Shown here: positions 36,997 through 50,453 of the stretch, in pieces | How the letters are laid out: every line of letters begins with the position of its first letter | How positions within the stretch are numbered: the first letter of the stretch is position 1 | Origin: Archilochus colubris | Lineage: Eukaryota; Chordata; Aves; Apodiformes; Trochilidae | Assembly: GCA_023079485.1 (NCBI GenBank) | Contig: CM041083.1 | Span: 107,324,054-107,388,053, forward strand | Reading direction: 5' to 3' | Length of the DNA stretch: 64,000 nucleotides | The notes under the pieces: generated by a model | What the model was told of the DNA's origin: nothing | What the model saw: only the letters and a program-made list of their open reading frames with translations | The model's database searches: none | Position numbers and translations under genes: made by a program

Positions 36997-39362
36997 TGCT
37001 CAATAACACTTTTCACTAAGGCAGCCAGCTATAATGCTGTGGAGCTCACAGTCCCACATCTGAACTGTACCCTGTGTGAAGGATTGTCTCCTTCTGATCT
37101 CCATGGATGGCCACCTCATTTGACCCCTCCCAGCTCCTCCATTGGAAGAATCAACAAACAGCAATTGCCTATTCACTGTCTCCTCATCACTAGAGTTTTA
37201 ATGCATGTCCCTCTTCTCCCTTTGTTGTCATTTCCTTCCCAACCCAAGGAATCAGTGCTCATGCAGAAACTATTTCATGTGTCCAAATATCCTTGTTGTC
37301 CTTCTGTGTCAGCTGCATCCCCTCTGAACTGAGAGGGCCAGATGTGAATAAACATTTAGGATGCAGGCACAGCATGAGTTTGTGTGATGTGCATTCTCTT
37401 CTGATCTTCACGCCTTCCCTAATAATTCCTAATTATTAGTATGTTAGTGTGATCAATAACAAGCTCCAGGATGATGTTTTCACACAACAAACTATTAGAA
37501 ACTGAAGAGCTCATTCTTATGAGGCAGCAGTCACCACAGAGGCCAACATTTTTTATGTGAAATTAGGACTGTTTTTCCCATTTACATCATGTTTCACTAC
37601 AATGAATTTCACTGACCACTTCACCTCATCATTCTCTCTTATAATGTCCTCCTGCAGTTCTCACAATTAGCCTTGCATTCACTGCTCTGAATAACTTAGC
37701 ATGATCACTGAACATTTGCACCTCATTTTTTCCATTTCTCCATTTTCTAGTCATTTAGGAACAAACTGAATAGCACAAGCTCCACACACAAGTCCCCACA
37801 GCACTCTGCCGATGACTTCCTTCCACTGTGGAATTATAATTACGGTTTCACAGACCTGCTTTCTGATCCATGGCTGTTCAGTGCTGCAACAGCTCATAGT
37901 GAAGGACCTTGTAAAAATAATCTTGGAGAATTATCAATCAGATTTATCACTCTTCTCTACATGCTTGAAAATAAAAGTGTGTAAGAAGTTGTGGGTTTTT
38001 CCAGTCTTCTTAGATGTGAAGCCACATCCCAAGGCAGTGAAATTTCCCACAGTGATGCCCCAAATGACAACAGTAAAGTTCTCCCTTTCCTCACAGATGC
38101 AGCTTTAGAACTAATTCTGTAACTACATTGCAAAATGAACTCCTGATCTTCAGTATCTTCTTGTATGCTGGTCTGTGCACTTCCATGAAGTTTTTATGGG
38201 AAGTACGAGAGTAAAATGTGAAAATAACTGGGAAACCTGTAACCTATAAATAAAACAAAGTTTTATGCTGAAGTAGGTGTTTGGTATTTGAGGCTGAATT
38301 TGGTTTTTGAATTTGGCAAATCGTTACATCTTTGCAGTTCTACAAGCAACTTTCTTAGTGCACTGAGTTCATTTTTTAAATTAAACGATTGTTTCTATAA
38401 GTTAAATAGAAATATTGTAAATTCTGGGTTTATCTATTTTGATCAACTACTTCTTTTTATCCAATGTTGGCAAATTGCAAGTGAAAGTAATACATCAGTT
38501 CTCTAAAGTGGGTAGGAAGAGGATCTGAACCAGTGATTTGTTGTCCCAGCACTTTGAGGATTTTAAAGCCAATAGCTTGCAAACTCTAGGGTCCAACTTC
38601 TACTCATCACTTAAAGGGTGAAAACAAGCTTTTCTGCTTTTTCCGGTACCATCTGGCTGCCAAATTGTAAGTGAACTATGCACTGACTAGCTGAATAAAC
38701 TAAAATGAAAAAAAATAATCCCTCTACTGTCAGAAAAGACTACCTTGTCAGTATTTATTTTGGCACCTCAGCAAGTCAGTAACCATTCACCAACTCAGCA
38801 GTCTGCCACTTGTTTAAAATGTTGTCACAAAAATATGCTACTTTGTATTAGCACCATATAATCTAACCTGACGTTACAAAATAAATTTTTAAAATATTCC
38901 TTAAACTTCACCTTGCAATTGATTTTTAAATTGTCTCAAAGCAAGAAGCAGTTAAATTTAAGAAATCATTTTTTGCTGTAGACATCAGATAATATCTACT
39001 GTGATCTCTACTATTGCATGCTGAGAGGATCAATCTTGCAGTTGTGTAGAATAAGTTTCAGGGGTATGAAAAATTCTTGCAAAGATCAAAAAGATTTTAA
39101 ATTAAAGCCATAGAAAAACAGCTGCCTCTGATGTAGCTCTGCATCCCCAGGACTGCCATTACAGACTGTACAGTGAGGGGATTCTGCATGGCTGGAAATA
39201 CTGCAGAGAAGATGCTTTGGTTAATCAATCCATTGGTTAATCCTCCCCTGTAAGGAAATGCATTGCCAGCAAGTCTGACCCCAGAGACTATGTGGCTGAG
39301 GAAGAGGGTTGCACCTCAGCAAGACCCATCAGATGCTATTAGAGTGGGCTCACATGTGGCAA
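36997..39362. other. No gene seen
   Basis: Unique AT-rich sequence with only short unrelated frames. Confidence 0.55.
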
Positions 39363-39887
39363 AATCATAGAATAATCATTGTTGGAAAGTACTTTCAAGA
39401 TCACCAAGTCTAACTATCAGTCCTATGCCACTTCAACCACTACATCATCTCCCAAAGTGCCACATCTACCCATTTGTCTAGTATTCCCAGATAGCAGCTC
39501 CACCCCCTCCATGCAACTGGTTCCAACATTTCACCACTCTTTTGGTGAAGAAATTTTTTTCTAATATCTAGTCTGAATCTCCCCTGGAGCAACTCGAACC
39601 CATTTCCTCTTGTCCTGTAATTATTCACCTGAGAGAAGAGACCAGCAGCTACCTCCCTATGACCTCCTTTCAGGTAGCTGCAGAGAGCAATAAGGTCTTC
39701 CCTGAATCTCATCTTTTCCAAGCTAAACAGCCCCAGTTCCCTAAGCATCTCTTCATAAGACCTGTTCTCCAGACCCCTAATCAGCACAGCTGCCCTTCTC
39801 TGCACCCTCTCCAGCACCTCGATGTCTTTCCTACACTGCAGTGCCCAAAGCTGCACAAAGCACTTCAGGTGCAGCCTCACCAAGGGC
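39363..39887 (-). mobile_element. CR1 LINE, 5'-truncated, minus strand
   Basis: The 3' end lies at 39363 (AATCATAGAATAATCATTG). The minus-strand frame still shows the CR1 ORF2 C-terminal motifs [38 protein letters not shown], then [11 protein letters not shown], before a frame disruption near 39530. The element breaks off near 39887. Confidence 0.93.
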
Positions 39888-39982
39888 AAAAACCAATTTT
39901 TGCCTCCACCACTCCTGCTGTTAAGGTTCCAATTATATCCAGTGAAACTGGAATAAAATTGTTGCAGTAAGTAGTAGCAGAG

Positions 39983-40402
39983 GAGCACCTCTCCTGTGAA
40001 GACAGGCTGAGATTTACGTCTGTTCAACCAAGAGCAGATGAGGTTCCAAGGTGACCTTGCAGAGGCTTTCCAACACCTGAAGGGGGCCTACAGGAAAGTT
40101 GAGCAGGAACTTTGTACAAGGGCATGTAACAGCAGGATGAGGGTGAAATGGCTTTAAATTGGAAGAAGGTAGATTTAGGTTAGATATTAGGATGAAATTC
40201 TTTAGTCTGAGGGTGATGAGACACTGGCACAAGTTGCCCAGAGGAGCTGTGGCTGCCCCCTCCCTGGCAGTGTTTAAGGCCAGTCTGGATGGAGCCTTGA
40301 GCAACCTGGTCTGGTGAGATGTGCCCCTGGCCATGGGAGGGGTTTGGAACTAGGTGATCCTTAAGGTCCCTTTCAACTCTAATTATTCTATAATTCTATG
40401 AT
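39983..40402 (+). mobile_element. CR1 LINE, 5'-truncated, plus strand
   Basis: Begins at 'gagcacctctcctgtgaag', continues through 'ctgaagggggcctacagg' and 'gcaacctggtctggtgagat', and ends with 'ccctttcaactctaattatt' and CTATAATTCTATGATG. It has lost its reading frame. It lies 95 bp from the previous copy in head-to-head orientation. Confidence 0.92.
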
Positions 40403-40925
40403 GTTATTCTATAAACATCACAGAAAACACAGAGAATTGTTTCTGAGTGCTTATTTCAAGGTAGTGAACATTTAAAAATTATTCTTGCTTCAAGTACTGG
40501 GCAAGATCAGCAAAGGGTGATGAATGGACATGAAGCACTCTTAGACAAGTTCAACAACATGCAGTCCCTTACTGTCCTCTATCGTGGTATTTAAATATCC
40601 TGCACTCAGGATTATGTATTAGGAGAGGGAAGGAAGGATCTGGAAGATTGTTTTCCTGTGTTCTTGTTAAGCTTCTCTCTATCAAGCCTGATACCCATAT
40701 GGCCTGTTAATAACACAGCACCATAATTTAACACAGTTTGCCTTCAAATAAATCCCAAAGCATGGTCTGAGATAATGCTCACTTAATATGAAGTACATGG
40801 CCCAATAAAGGGTGGTTGGTTTGTTGTTTGTTTTGGGTTTTTTTGTAGAAAAAGCTTGTAGTTTCTTTGTAATACAATCAGGGAGGGTGCTTCACGATGG
40901 TGAAATATAATGATTTGTTAGTATA
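40403..40925. other. No gene seen
   Basis: Spacer between a CR1 copy and the GGAA array, with a T/G-rich low-complexity run near 40812-40846. Confidence 0.55.
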
Positions 40926-41545
40926 AGAAAAAAGAAAGAGAGAGAAAAAGGCAGAGAGAGAAGGAAAGAAAAAGAAAGAGAGAAAGAGAGAGGCAGAAAG
41001 AAAGAAAGAAAGGAAGGGAGGGAGGGAGGGAGGAAAGGAAGGGAGGGAGGGAGGAAAGGAAGGAAGGAAGGAAGGAAGGAAGGAAGGAAGGAAGGAAGGA
41101 AGGAAGGAAGGAAGGAAGGAAGGAAGGAAGGAAGAGGAAGGAAGGAAGGAAGGAAGGAAGGAAGGAAGGAAGGAAGGAAGGAAGGGAAGGAAGGAAGGAA
41201 GGAAGGAAGGAAGGAAGGAAGGAAGGAAGGAAGGAAGGAAGGAAGGAAGGAAGGAAGGAAGGAAGGAAGGAAGGAAGGAAGGAAGGAAGGAAGGAAGGAA
41301 GGAAGGAAGGAAGGAAGGAAGGAAGGAAGGAAGGAAGGAAGGAAGGAAGGAAGGAAGGAAGGAAGGAAGGAAGGAAGGAAGGAAGGAAGGAAGGAAGGAA
41401 GGAAGGAAGGAAGGAAGGAAGGAAGGAAGGAAGGAAGGAAGGAAGGAAGGAAGGAAGGAAGGAAGGAAGGAAGGAAGGAAGGAAGGAAGGAAGGAAGGAA
41501 GGAAGGAAGGAAGGAAGGAAGGAAGGAAGGAAGGAAGGAAGGAAA
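40926..41545. repeat. Very long (GGAA)n / purine tract
   Basis: A degenerate GA-rich lead-in (40926-41050) passes into GGAA tetramers to 41545. The tract from 40995 to 41545 is 551 bp of purines without a pyrimidine. From about 41186 to 41544 the tetramer runs without interruption, about 90 copies; earlier breaks are at 41131-41140 and 41183-41186. The repeat has no stop codon in any frame on the minus strand, which produces false Phe-Leu-Pro-Ser open frames of more than 200 codons. Confidence 0.98.
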
Positions 41546-41548
41546 TGA

Positions 41549-44500
41549 GTGCAACTGTGATACAGATGCAGGTCAGCTGCACTCCTTTTGTTGATGCTGG
41601 GGCCATGCCTCAGTACAATGTCTGCTCTTTGAGTGACAAAGCCAGGAGGAAAGAGAAACACTTTAGGTAATGTTTATGGGGACGATCCCAGTCCTGGACA
41701 CCATCTCATACTTACCATACCTCTGGGCTTTGAGACACAAAACATATTTCTTCTTCCAAAATCATGAGGAAAAATGATGGGCCAAAGAGTGAGACATTTA
41801 GAATTGAGAAAGGCTATGTCACCTCCACTGTGTCATGACTATGATTAAGCTGTGTCTTCTCATTAGCAGCCACAGCACATAACCACACAGCTCCTGCATA
41901 AAGAGAACAAACAGAAAGCAAAGAAAAGGTGAGCATATGGTATGGCCACTTGTGTAATTTTACTGCACCTCCATAAACTGTGTCCTGCAAGGTCAGAAGA
42001 GAGGCCTGGGATGGCAGCTGGTGGAAACCTATTAAGACAAATGGAAGAATTTGTTGTATTCATATGGCTATGAATGAACCCAGATTGACCAGCAGGACAA
42101 GGGCAGCTCTTGTGCAAGGACAGGTTTCCTACAGCATCCTGGTGTTGCCTGTGCTGCCTGTGCTCACCACTGGAACAGCCACCCTCAGGATGCAGCCCTG
42201 GCTGAAGTCCACAAGATTTAGCACACCCAAGATCTCAAAAGACCTCAGGTTTTTTTCAATGGAGAGGGTAAAAAGCTTTACTAAGTGGGAAATTCAATTC
42301 ACTCCATGTGTTTCCAGTGATTATTCACCAGCAGTAACACTTTTTATTTGATTTCTACCCACAGCACTCCAGCAAACATAATGCTTAAATATCCAGAGGA
42401 AAGAAAAACAGTTATGTAACTTTGTGATATACTAGCAATAATAATGAAAAAGCTTAATTTCTATTACAGCTGTAGAAAAATCAAGAACTGTTAGTCACAT
42501 AACATTTAACTCAGTTTCAATATGGCAGTATTGTTCTTCTGTCTCAAAGCATTAATAAAATGTAACTTCCCTGCACATGCTGTTGAGAAAGCAAATTTCC
42601 ACACGTTTATTAAAATATCTGTGGCTTTCTGTGGAAGCATAAACAAGTAACTAAAATATTGTTGCAACAATGAAATCAATGGCTTTCCAAAAAACTCTTC
42701 CCAAAGTGCACAGGGCCTGAAATATAGATAAATAAATATGAGGTTGAGAAACTCAGTATCAGCTTCAGTTCCTGTTCTGAAGAAATCAGGGTTCTCCCCT
42801 CAAATTCCAACTCTAAGGAAATGTGCCAGGTTTTTTCCTTTCTAACTGCTTCATAAAGGGAGTTTGAAAATGACAGAAGGAAAATGAAGCCCAGATGCAT
42901 CATCAGGAGCAGTCAAGTTTCTGTGCCTGGAACCCATAATGTTGGTATGTGCCTGAGCTGGAAAGGAGAGCTGAGCCACCCAAAAGAAAATGAGGAGTTG
43001 CTAGAGATATGGGAAAGCTGGCTGCCAGAAAATACAACAAACCATTCAATAGTCAATAATGTGATGCTGTTTCTGGAAGAGGAAATCCACTCCTGGCCTA
43101 CATTTACAAGATTATTGTACATTAGTCTTGAGACAAAAATTATAGTTTCTGCCTGTACTGGGGATGCCTCAGCTCTGCAGAAGGGCACCCTTGGTAGCTG
43201 TGCTCCAGGAGTGCCATAGGAGAGATAGAGAGAGCAAGCATAAAGGCAATCCTCACAGTAGGCCATTTGGTCTACAGGTCTTCATGAAGAAACAGTAAAG
43301 GAACCAACTTCTGAAAATATTTTTTTTTAAATTCATATACATAGACACACACACATATCTATACATGCCACGTGTCTGTTTTCTAAGAAGATGCTTTAAA
43401 AGTCAGTGACAGTACTATATAGATCATCTTTGATGTCTTACGAATCCCAGAGAATGGCTTATGCCCTAATGAAACAGTCCATCACAAGACCTAACTACAG
43501 ATTTCTTGATGAACCATTTACTGTATTGATTACATGACAAGCTACATAAAACCTACATTAGCTATCCACAGAAAAGCTTAGATTTTGGCTACGGATTAAT
43601 TTAAGAGGTTTTATGAGATGCAGGCAAATCTACTTTAGCTTTGCGAGACTAAAACATTCCCAGGTTCAGAGAATATACTGTACAAAAATCCTCTTTTCCT
43701 CATACTTAAAGTGTGTACAAGAATATTATAAAGCATAATTCTTCATGATCTACTCAATGTTATGATGCCCTAGTTATTCCAGCTTTTGTAGATTTTAACT
43801 GTGTAGTTCTATCACTGCCAATGGATATATTTATTTCTGCTTCAAACTCAGCTAAAAATTATTCTCTACAGTTTTTTCTTTACATTTCAAAGTTTCTTCT
43901 AAAAGAAGAAATAGCAGCACAGCATCTAGACAGATGACTACAGGAGGAAGTTGCTTATGAACCCATACAAAGGATTTGCACCCTTAGCATTTTCCTGACT
44001 GCTGACTTTTTAAATCTTACTTTGTGACTTTCAGAGTTCAGATTTTAACTCGCTGAACTGGAAGAATTTGGGGACGTGATGGTTTGATACTGACACTGGA
44101 CTTTTTTCCTGATAACTATCTGCAGAGAACAAAGAGATATATTAAAGGTCCCTACCAGTCTGTATGCAGTTTTCAAACGGGACTGTATATCATGAAGATT
44201 TTCTGCACTTGCATCTACACTGGGAAGCAGCTAAATCAAGTTTAGATACACATAATGAAGCACTTTTGAAGTGTAAAGGACATTTCACAAAAGAAAACTA
44301 CCAGATGCTTTGTTCTGTTATCTACATACCTATCTAACAACTTAACATTTTGAAATATTTATTTGTTTGTGTTAACATCCAGTGGTGCAAACAGCAGAAG
44401 TCACACCCCAGCTAGAATAAGAATCTTTTCTGGAACACATCCACACCAATTTTGAGAGGTTCAGTACCTTCTTACCTACAGGGGCAATCCTATGGGACCA

Positions 44501-44928
44501 TCTCTCACACCCTGCAGGGCTACAGCTGCACCAGCCCAAATCTCTAGAGCACCAGTACACTACATCCCTTGTCCACCCCTCCTCCACCAGCGTCTATGTT
44601 TTCCCCAAAGGCAAGAAACACCCTGGCTGTGCAGTCATCCCATAGCTTGATCCAGAGCCTTTAATACCTGGTTAGGGCTAGGATAGGAGTAAGCTTCTCT
44701 CACCAGTTTATCCAGAGCTAAAAGCCCAGGGGAAAGCAAGTAGATCATCCTCCTTATGGCAATTACTTTTCCATTTCTTGTTTGCATCTTATTTGTGAAA
44801 TTCCTACCAGCATGACTGGGGCATTTGATCAGCTGCCATTTTAGGAAATGTGTGAGAGACATTTTGGAAATTGCCTTTAATGAGCCAGATCCAAAAGACT
44901 GGTCAGTTGTTGACAAGCCGCCTTTCAA
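41549..44928. other. No gene seen
   Basis: No recognised exon. There is a short CA run near 43348-43357. The plus frame at 41980-42351 (123 codons) and the minus frame at 42913-43266 (117 codons) show no family features. Confidence 0.55.
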
Positions 44929-44998
44929 ATCACAGAATCCTTTTGGTTGAAGAAGACCTTTAAGATCATCAAATGCAACTGTTAACCCAGCACTCGTG
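44929..44998 (-). mobile_element. CR1 LINE 3'-end remnant
   Basis: 'tcacagaatccttttggttg' then 'aagacctttaagatcatcaaa' and 'gttaacccagcact' resemble the same CR1 3' type as the 24-kb copy, in the same antisense orientation, truncated after about 70 bp. Confidence 0.7.
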
Positions 44999-47900
44999 GG
45001 TTAAGTGCAAAACCTGCACTTCACTCAGGAAAGCAATGAGAGTGATGCTAGATTGTTTTTTCAATGCACATGATCTCAGTTTGTAGCAGATCATGGATCC
45101 CACTTCTTGCTATCCTTTCATCTATTCCAATCCATCCAATTTGTGTGTGACTTATGGATTTTGTTGCCTCCTGTGTATAAGGTGTTCACCTCAAAACATA
45201 TCTTTCTGCTAGACCTGCATGAAGGTTTTTTTAGTGTTCATAGAGATGTTTGTATTACACAGTTTAAAGTGTGTAGGTGTTGCGCTGGCAATGCATTGGT
45301 TCATTTATACTTACGGCACATTTAATTTATGCCTCTTGTATATCCTTTCTGAAGTACCTTTATCTTCACTGGTGCATTCAAAAAAGTGCAAGTTTTCTGA
45401 AGCTCTGTTACATCCATAGGTATATAATTACAATAGATAGCACTGTATTTTAGCCAGACTGAAGGAGAGTTAAGTATTTTTTTTTTCATTTGCCAGGAAG
45501 CAAATTTAATGTAGATGTTCATTAGAGTCCACAGCATGTTGAGGATGGTGCCAACTGCATGTTGCAGGTTAAATTGAGGTAAAGGACATGGCAAAAATGC
45601 AAAAGAATCCCTCATATATTTACACCAGCAAATAACTGTTGCTTATCTCAAACTCTGACTGACACACAGTATTGGTATGCAGGACCCAGCTACTTTACCA
45701 CTCCTTACAACTGCAGCCTAATATTTTCTATTGTTGAGGTTATGCCTCAGTTGCATTCACTTATGGTTTTGAACCAGCTAAGAAAAAAATTATGGGTGTG
45801 GGTTTCTGAAGTTGCTTTCTCCATGAGACACTGATGATGGGTTATTTCCTCTGCCCTTTTATTTATTAAGGGAAGTGCATATGGATTTTCATGTACTATC
45901 TTCACACTGCACAGCTCTACAAAATACAAAAAATCCTAACACAAAGGAGATTAAATTAGATTTGGGAGATGAGAACTTCCCCAGGCAAGAAGCAAACAAA
46001 ACTCCTAATCAGAATATTGTGATCATGGAAGTCAGTCTGAAAAATCTTAATGCCATGATGATACATATTTAAAAGGAAGCATTTTACAGCCATACTCTTC
46101 TTCTCTGTTTGCTTATGCATGATAACAAGTAGCACTGAGACACGAAATGCATTAGAAGCCAGCACACAGCACACCCACCCTCCTAAACAGCAAGTTAATT
46201 TAGCATCAGCTTGTGGTTTTAGATGGAGATGCAAATGATGGAATCTAGTAGCATCAGGTTGATGCAGCTGGTTGTTCCATGTCCTTTCTTTTATCCCACT
46301 GAGAAATCACCCTTGTTGCTGCTCTGTTTGGTTGTTGCTCTAATTCATTACATATTATCTGCACTTTTCTTTCTTTATGCTGAGAAAATAAACATTGTTG
46401 TAGGACCTGTCTTCTGCCACAAACCAACAGTGGGAAGTAAAGGTAGTTTCTTCCATGACTCAGGGAACTTCTTCAGTTCATGGTTGTTAAGAAAGGACTA
46501 ACTGAGGGCTAGCTTGATTGTAGGACATTGGTGAAGCAATTTTGCAGTGGCTGACCCAGTTCACAGGTGCTTGCCTCAGTCCATGAACTGAGTCCCATGA
46601 GCTATTCAACCTCAGGGCAAGAAGCATGTATATTGCTCTTGGATCTGTGGACCTGCTTCCTAACAAAAGGTCAGACAAAGCACAATGATGGGCTCCAGGA
46701 CTTCACCTAATGTACTTGTCTGCTAATGGTATTCAGTTCATGGGACCAGGCTTACATTAATCTGACATAGCCCTTCCAAAATGCACATGGTGTGGATATT
46801 AAGTTGCCAGCACCGAATGTTTTCAGCTGCACATCTGTTCCCACTGGACCACAATACTCGCTGATGTAGACAAAAGCATCAGCATGATAATCCAAGCTGT
46901 TCAGCTGCATTAACTTGCCTCTGAGATTCAGAAACCCTGAGCTTCTTCCTACATGGCTGCCTTTCCTCATGAATCCTGGCACAGATGGAGACGTGAAACA
47001 TCCACAGATCTTACGCCATCTTTCTCCTAAACATCCCCAGCATCACTGGGAAAACACAGGTTCATAGAAACTCTAGATCCTTCCTTAAAGGTGAGCAAGG
47101 ATTTTGAAGATCTACATTTAGTGATTCATGGATCCGTTTCAAATATAGCAGTCTCCTTCTCTCTCCAAACTGAGCCTTCCCTTCTGCTGCTTAATACCAT
47201 TGGTATGTGTTAAGTTCTGGAAGACATTACATGCTCTCCAAAAGACAAAAGCATTCTGCTCACACTAAACAATATTTCCAAAGGAAGCTAAAGTTGTTTC
47301 TGAAACTGGGATTGAACAGGGTTGAAGTTCATACAGTGAACTGTACGGTACTCTGCCTGTGCAGATCTTTGCCTCTAAGTGAATGAAAGACCATTCCAGA
47401 AATTCATTTCAGTCTGTACATTTTCTGTTAGAGAGTACCATAAAAATCATGCTTTTTAAATTCTGAGGACTTCCATCAAACCACTTACTGCTGCCAAATG
47501 CATAGAACAACTTAATTAAGGTTAAAAAAAGACCATCATAAGCAATCAGGATTCTATTATTACAAGAGAAAACCATTATTTCAGTGATCCTACACCCTTC
47601 AGGAGAGGATACAAAATTGTTTCTGCAGACAGATGGAAAAATACTCTTTAATGAGTCACCTTTTGACAATAAAGACTGAAAGCTATCTGAATTTCAAAAA
47701 TTCCTAAAGCCTTTTAAAAAATATTTTAGATTAAGAGTGTAAGACTTTGACACGTTACATATACCAGCTTGTTAAGGTAGCAAGGTGTGAACTGAATGAG
47801 TAGAACAGTGGTAAATAAGGTTCTGTGGTACTTCTCCAAGTTAATTTCAAGAAGCCTTGATTGTTTCTGTTGCAGGTAGATTGCAGCCAGAATAGACTGT

Positions 47901-50167
47901 CGGAGGAAAGATTGCATCCTGAAAATGTAAAAGGACAGGAAAACAACATCAGATATTAAATCAGATCTTATTAGGCAAATTTTAGCCTTACCTCTTAAAA
48001 CCTTTGCTTTAGAACCCCACAGTAAATGTGTTGCTGGAAGAGTACAGAAATCATTTTATTAGCAGATAGGATCTAAAATGAATCTTTTTGTTTCTCCATA
48101 ACTAAAGCAGGCACTGCTTCAGCCTGTGTTGGCTATGCCTCTTGTGGGCTCTGTAACATTGTGTTTCAAGAGGAAAATTGTGCAGTGAACTGAGCTCTTA
48201 ACAGTGCTTCTTGTGCCCTCTTTGCACTCTGATGTGCCTTTCTTTGGGGGCTGGGGGGATGGACAGTGTTAAAGAAAATCAAGGATTCCTGATGAATCCT
48301 CCAAGTTCTGCTCAAGCCAGATACAGCTTTCTGGAGAGGCATGCCTTCTGACAGGAACTGACCGGCTCAAGAACCTGGAAAGCCCCCAGGCCCTGGATGA
48401 CCCATCCCAGGCATTACAGATCAGCAACCTGTTTCCCACCCACGATATTAATTCCTATTTGCATCCTACCCAAACATTAGCAGCAACTGCTTAACACTGA
48501 CATCTGTCCATTAGTGCTGTTTTTCTTTTCCCTAAGGAAAGGAGGTTATGCAGTTGCACTCTCCATCCCCCCATCTGCCTGTCTGGCAGTTCCCTCACCT
48601 CCCCTGTAAGAAGTGCTGGTCCTTGTCCAGCTACAATGGCATTTGACAGAAACATTGAAAACCAGAAATTAACAGGTTTCATGAAAATGGAAGTCAGGCA
48701 AGGGAGATAGACCACATTACTGTCACCACTCTGGGAAAGGCAGGCAGAGCTGTGTAGCAGACACATGCACGCCGAGCTAGCATCTCCTCCTCTGACCGCT
48801 GGCACAGCAGGGTCCCTGCCCATCCTCTGCCCCTTTCTTGCCCTTTATGGTGGCATAAGAGTTTATGCAGTGAAGAGAGGTTATTAATACAAGAAGAAGG
48901 ACTGAAGGACACAAGCCAACAAGCAACTTCACTACTGGAGCTCAAGGTTTCATCAGTTCTGCAGCTCATAGGACAACCTCTCTTGTGCATGGGTCAGCTA
49001 TGCCTAAAAGCCTCTTTTCTGTATCAGACCCCAGTTTTCTCAGTGCTGTACAAATATATAATACAAAGGCAACCTCCCTTTCTTCCTGCGAAAGCTTTAG
49101 TCATTCTTGTGGCAATTTCCCTCACCTGTTTGCATGTCAAGCAAAACCAATAAAGGCAACAAATTGTGGAATAAAGTTAATACAGAGTGACAGGGGAAAT
49201 GCATGTAAAAATGTGTAATGAAACCAAACCATTGCTGGTATAAAGTCTTGAGTACAATTAGTAACTTCAAATACATCACTAGATTTGTTTTGTATCCTCA
49301 CTGGGTATGTAGTTGATAATACTTCAGAGGGAGGACCTGATTTCTCAAGTGTAGTTGCTCACTAGTCTGAAATAAAGAGAATTCTGTGTATGGGGCTTGT
49401 GCTGTTGATCCAATGTGGATGGTTGAAATTATTGCTCCCTCAGCCAGAAGTTCCCTTCTTGAAGATGTAATGATGTGAGTGAACTGATCATATGCATGCT
49501 TCAAATGTGTTATAATGTGTAATAAAATAGGTAGCTTCTATCACATTTGGTCTATTTCTGGCCTCAGTAAACAAAAATAAATCTGTCCTGTCACCTTAGC
49601 AAGCATGATTTGCCTTCTCTCTCATGGGCACTAAAAGCTTTTGACCAGAAAAGTACTTTTATTTGAGGAAAAGAGGAGGAAGCAGAAATAAACATAACAT
49701 AATGTCTCAAAAATTCATTATACTGCACAGTTCTAAAGGAACAGAGGACCAGCTAAGCCCTTTATCCCTGGCCAACCCAAAATTCTGCCTGAGGCCCTGT
49801 GAGGCAAAAAGGAGCCAGAATGATGGCCACCCCATGAGTTAGCCTCCATCCAGGTCACATCAGCCCAGGTTGCTCATCCAGGCTCTACTGTAATGTCAAT
49901 TTTTTAACCTTTCTGAATCTAACCAGGTTTTCCTCCAAAGTTAGGGCTAGTCAGTCCCAAGAGGAACCCTCAATGTCACCAAACATCCCTTGCTGGACCA
50001 TTCTGGGCAGGGTTCACTCACCAAAGCACCTTGAAAGCTCAGAGTGACCTGAGTGAGGCAGGTCCTCCTCTGCATGACTTCTGTGCAACTGGAGCTGCAC
50101 AAAATACAAAGCCAAATAGGAATTAAAAGCCACACAGGGTCCAAGGAGAGTGCTGGGAACCATGCTT
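44999..50167. other. No gene seen
   Basis: Five kilobases of mixed AT-rich sequence with no recognised repeat or exon. Confidence 0.5.
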
Positions 50168-50453
50168 GAAGGACTTTTCTCCCAAGTAACAAGCAATAGA
50201 ACAAGAGGAAATGGCCACAAGTTGTGCCAGGGGAGGTTTAGATTGGATATTAGGAAAAAATTCTTCACAGAAAGGAATGTCAAGCACTGGCACAGGCTGC
50301 CCAGGGCAGTGGTGGAGTCAACATCCCTAGAGGGGTTTAAAAGATGGGCAGGTGTGGTGCTTAGGGACCTGATTTAGTGTCAGACTTGGCAGTGCTGGGT
50401 TAACAGTGGGAACTGATGATCTTACCAACCAAAACAATTCTGGGATTCTATGA
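50168..50453 (+). mobile_element. CR1 LINE 3' end, partly open
   Basis: The plus strand encodes the CR1 ORF2 C-terminus ([46 protein letters not shown]) to a stop at 50375-50377, then the 3' UTR ending ATTCTGGGATTCTATGA. The frame is intact over this short stretch, suggesting a fairly young copy. Confidence 0.94.

Noticed and set aside
39440..40027. 195-codon minus frame as a host gene
   Set aside because: Its conserved part is the CR1 ORF2 C-terminus, and its start lies in the neighbouring opposite CR1 copy.
40878..41661. Three long minus-strand frames of Phe-Leu-Pro-Ser repeats
   Set aside because: They are translations of the (TTCC)n microsatellite in its three frames and carry no real protein.
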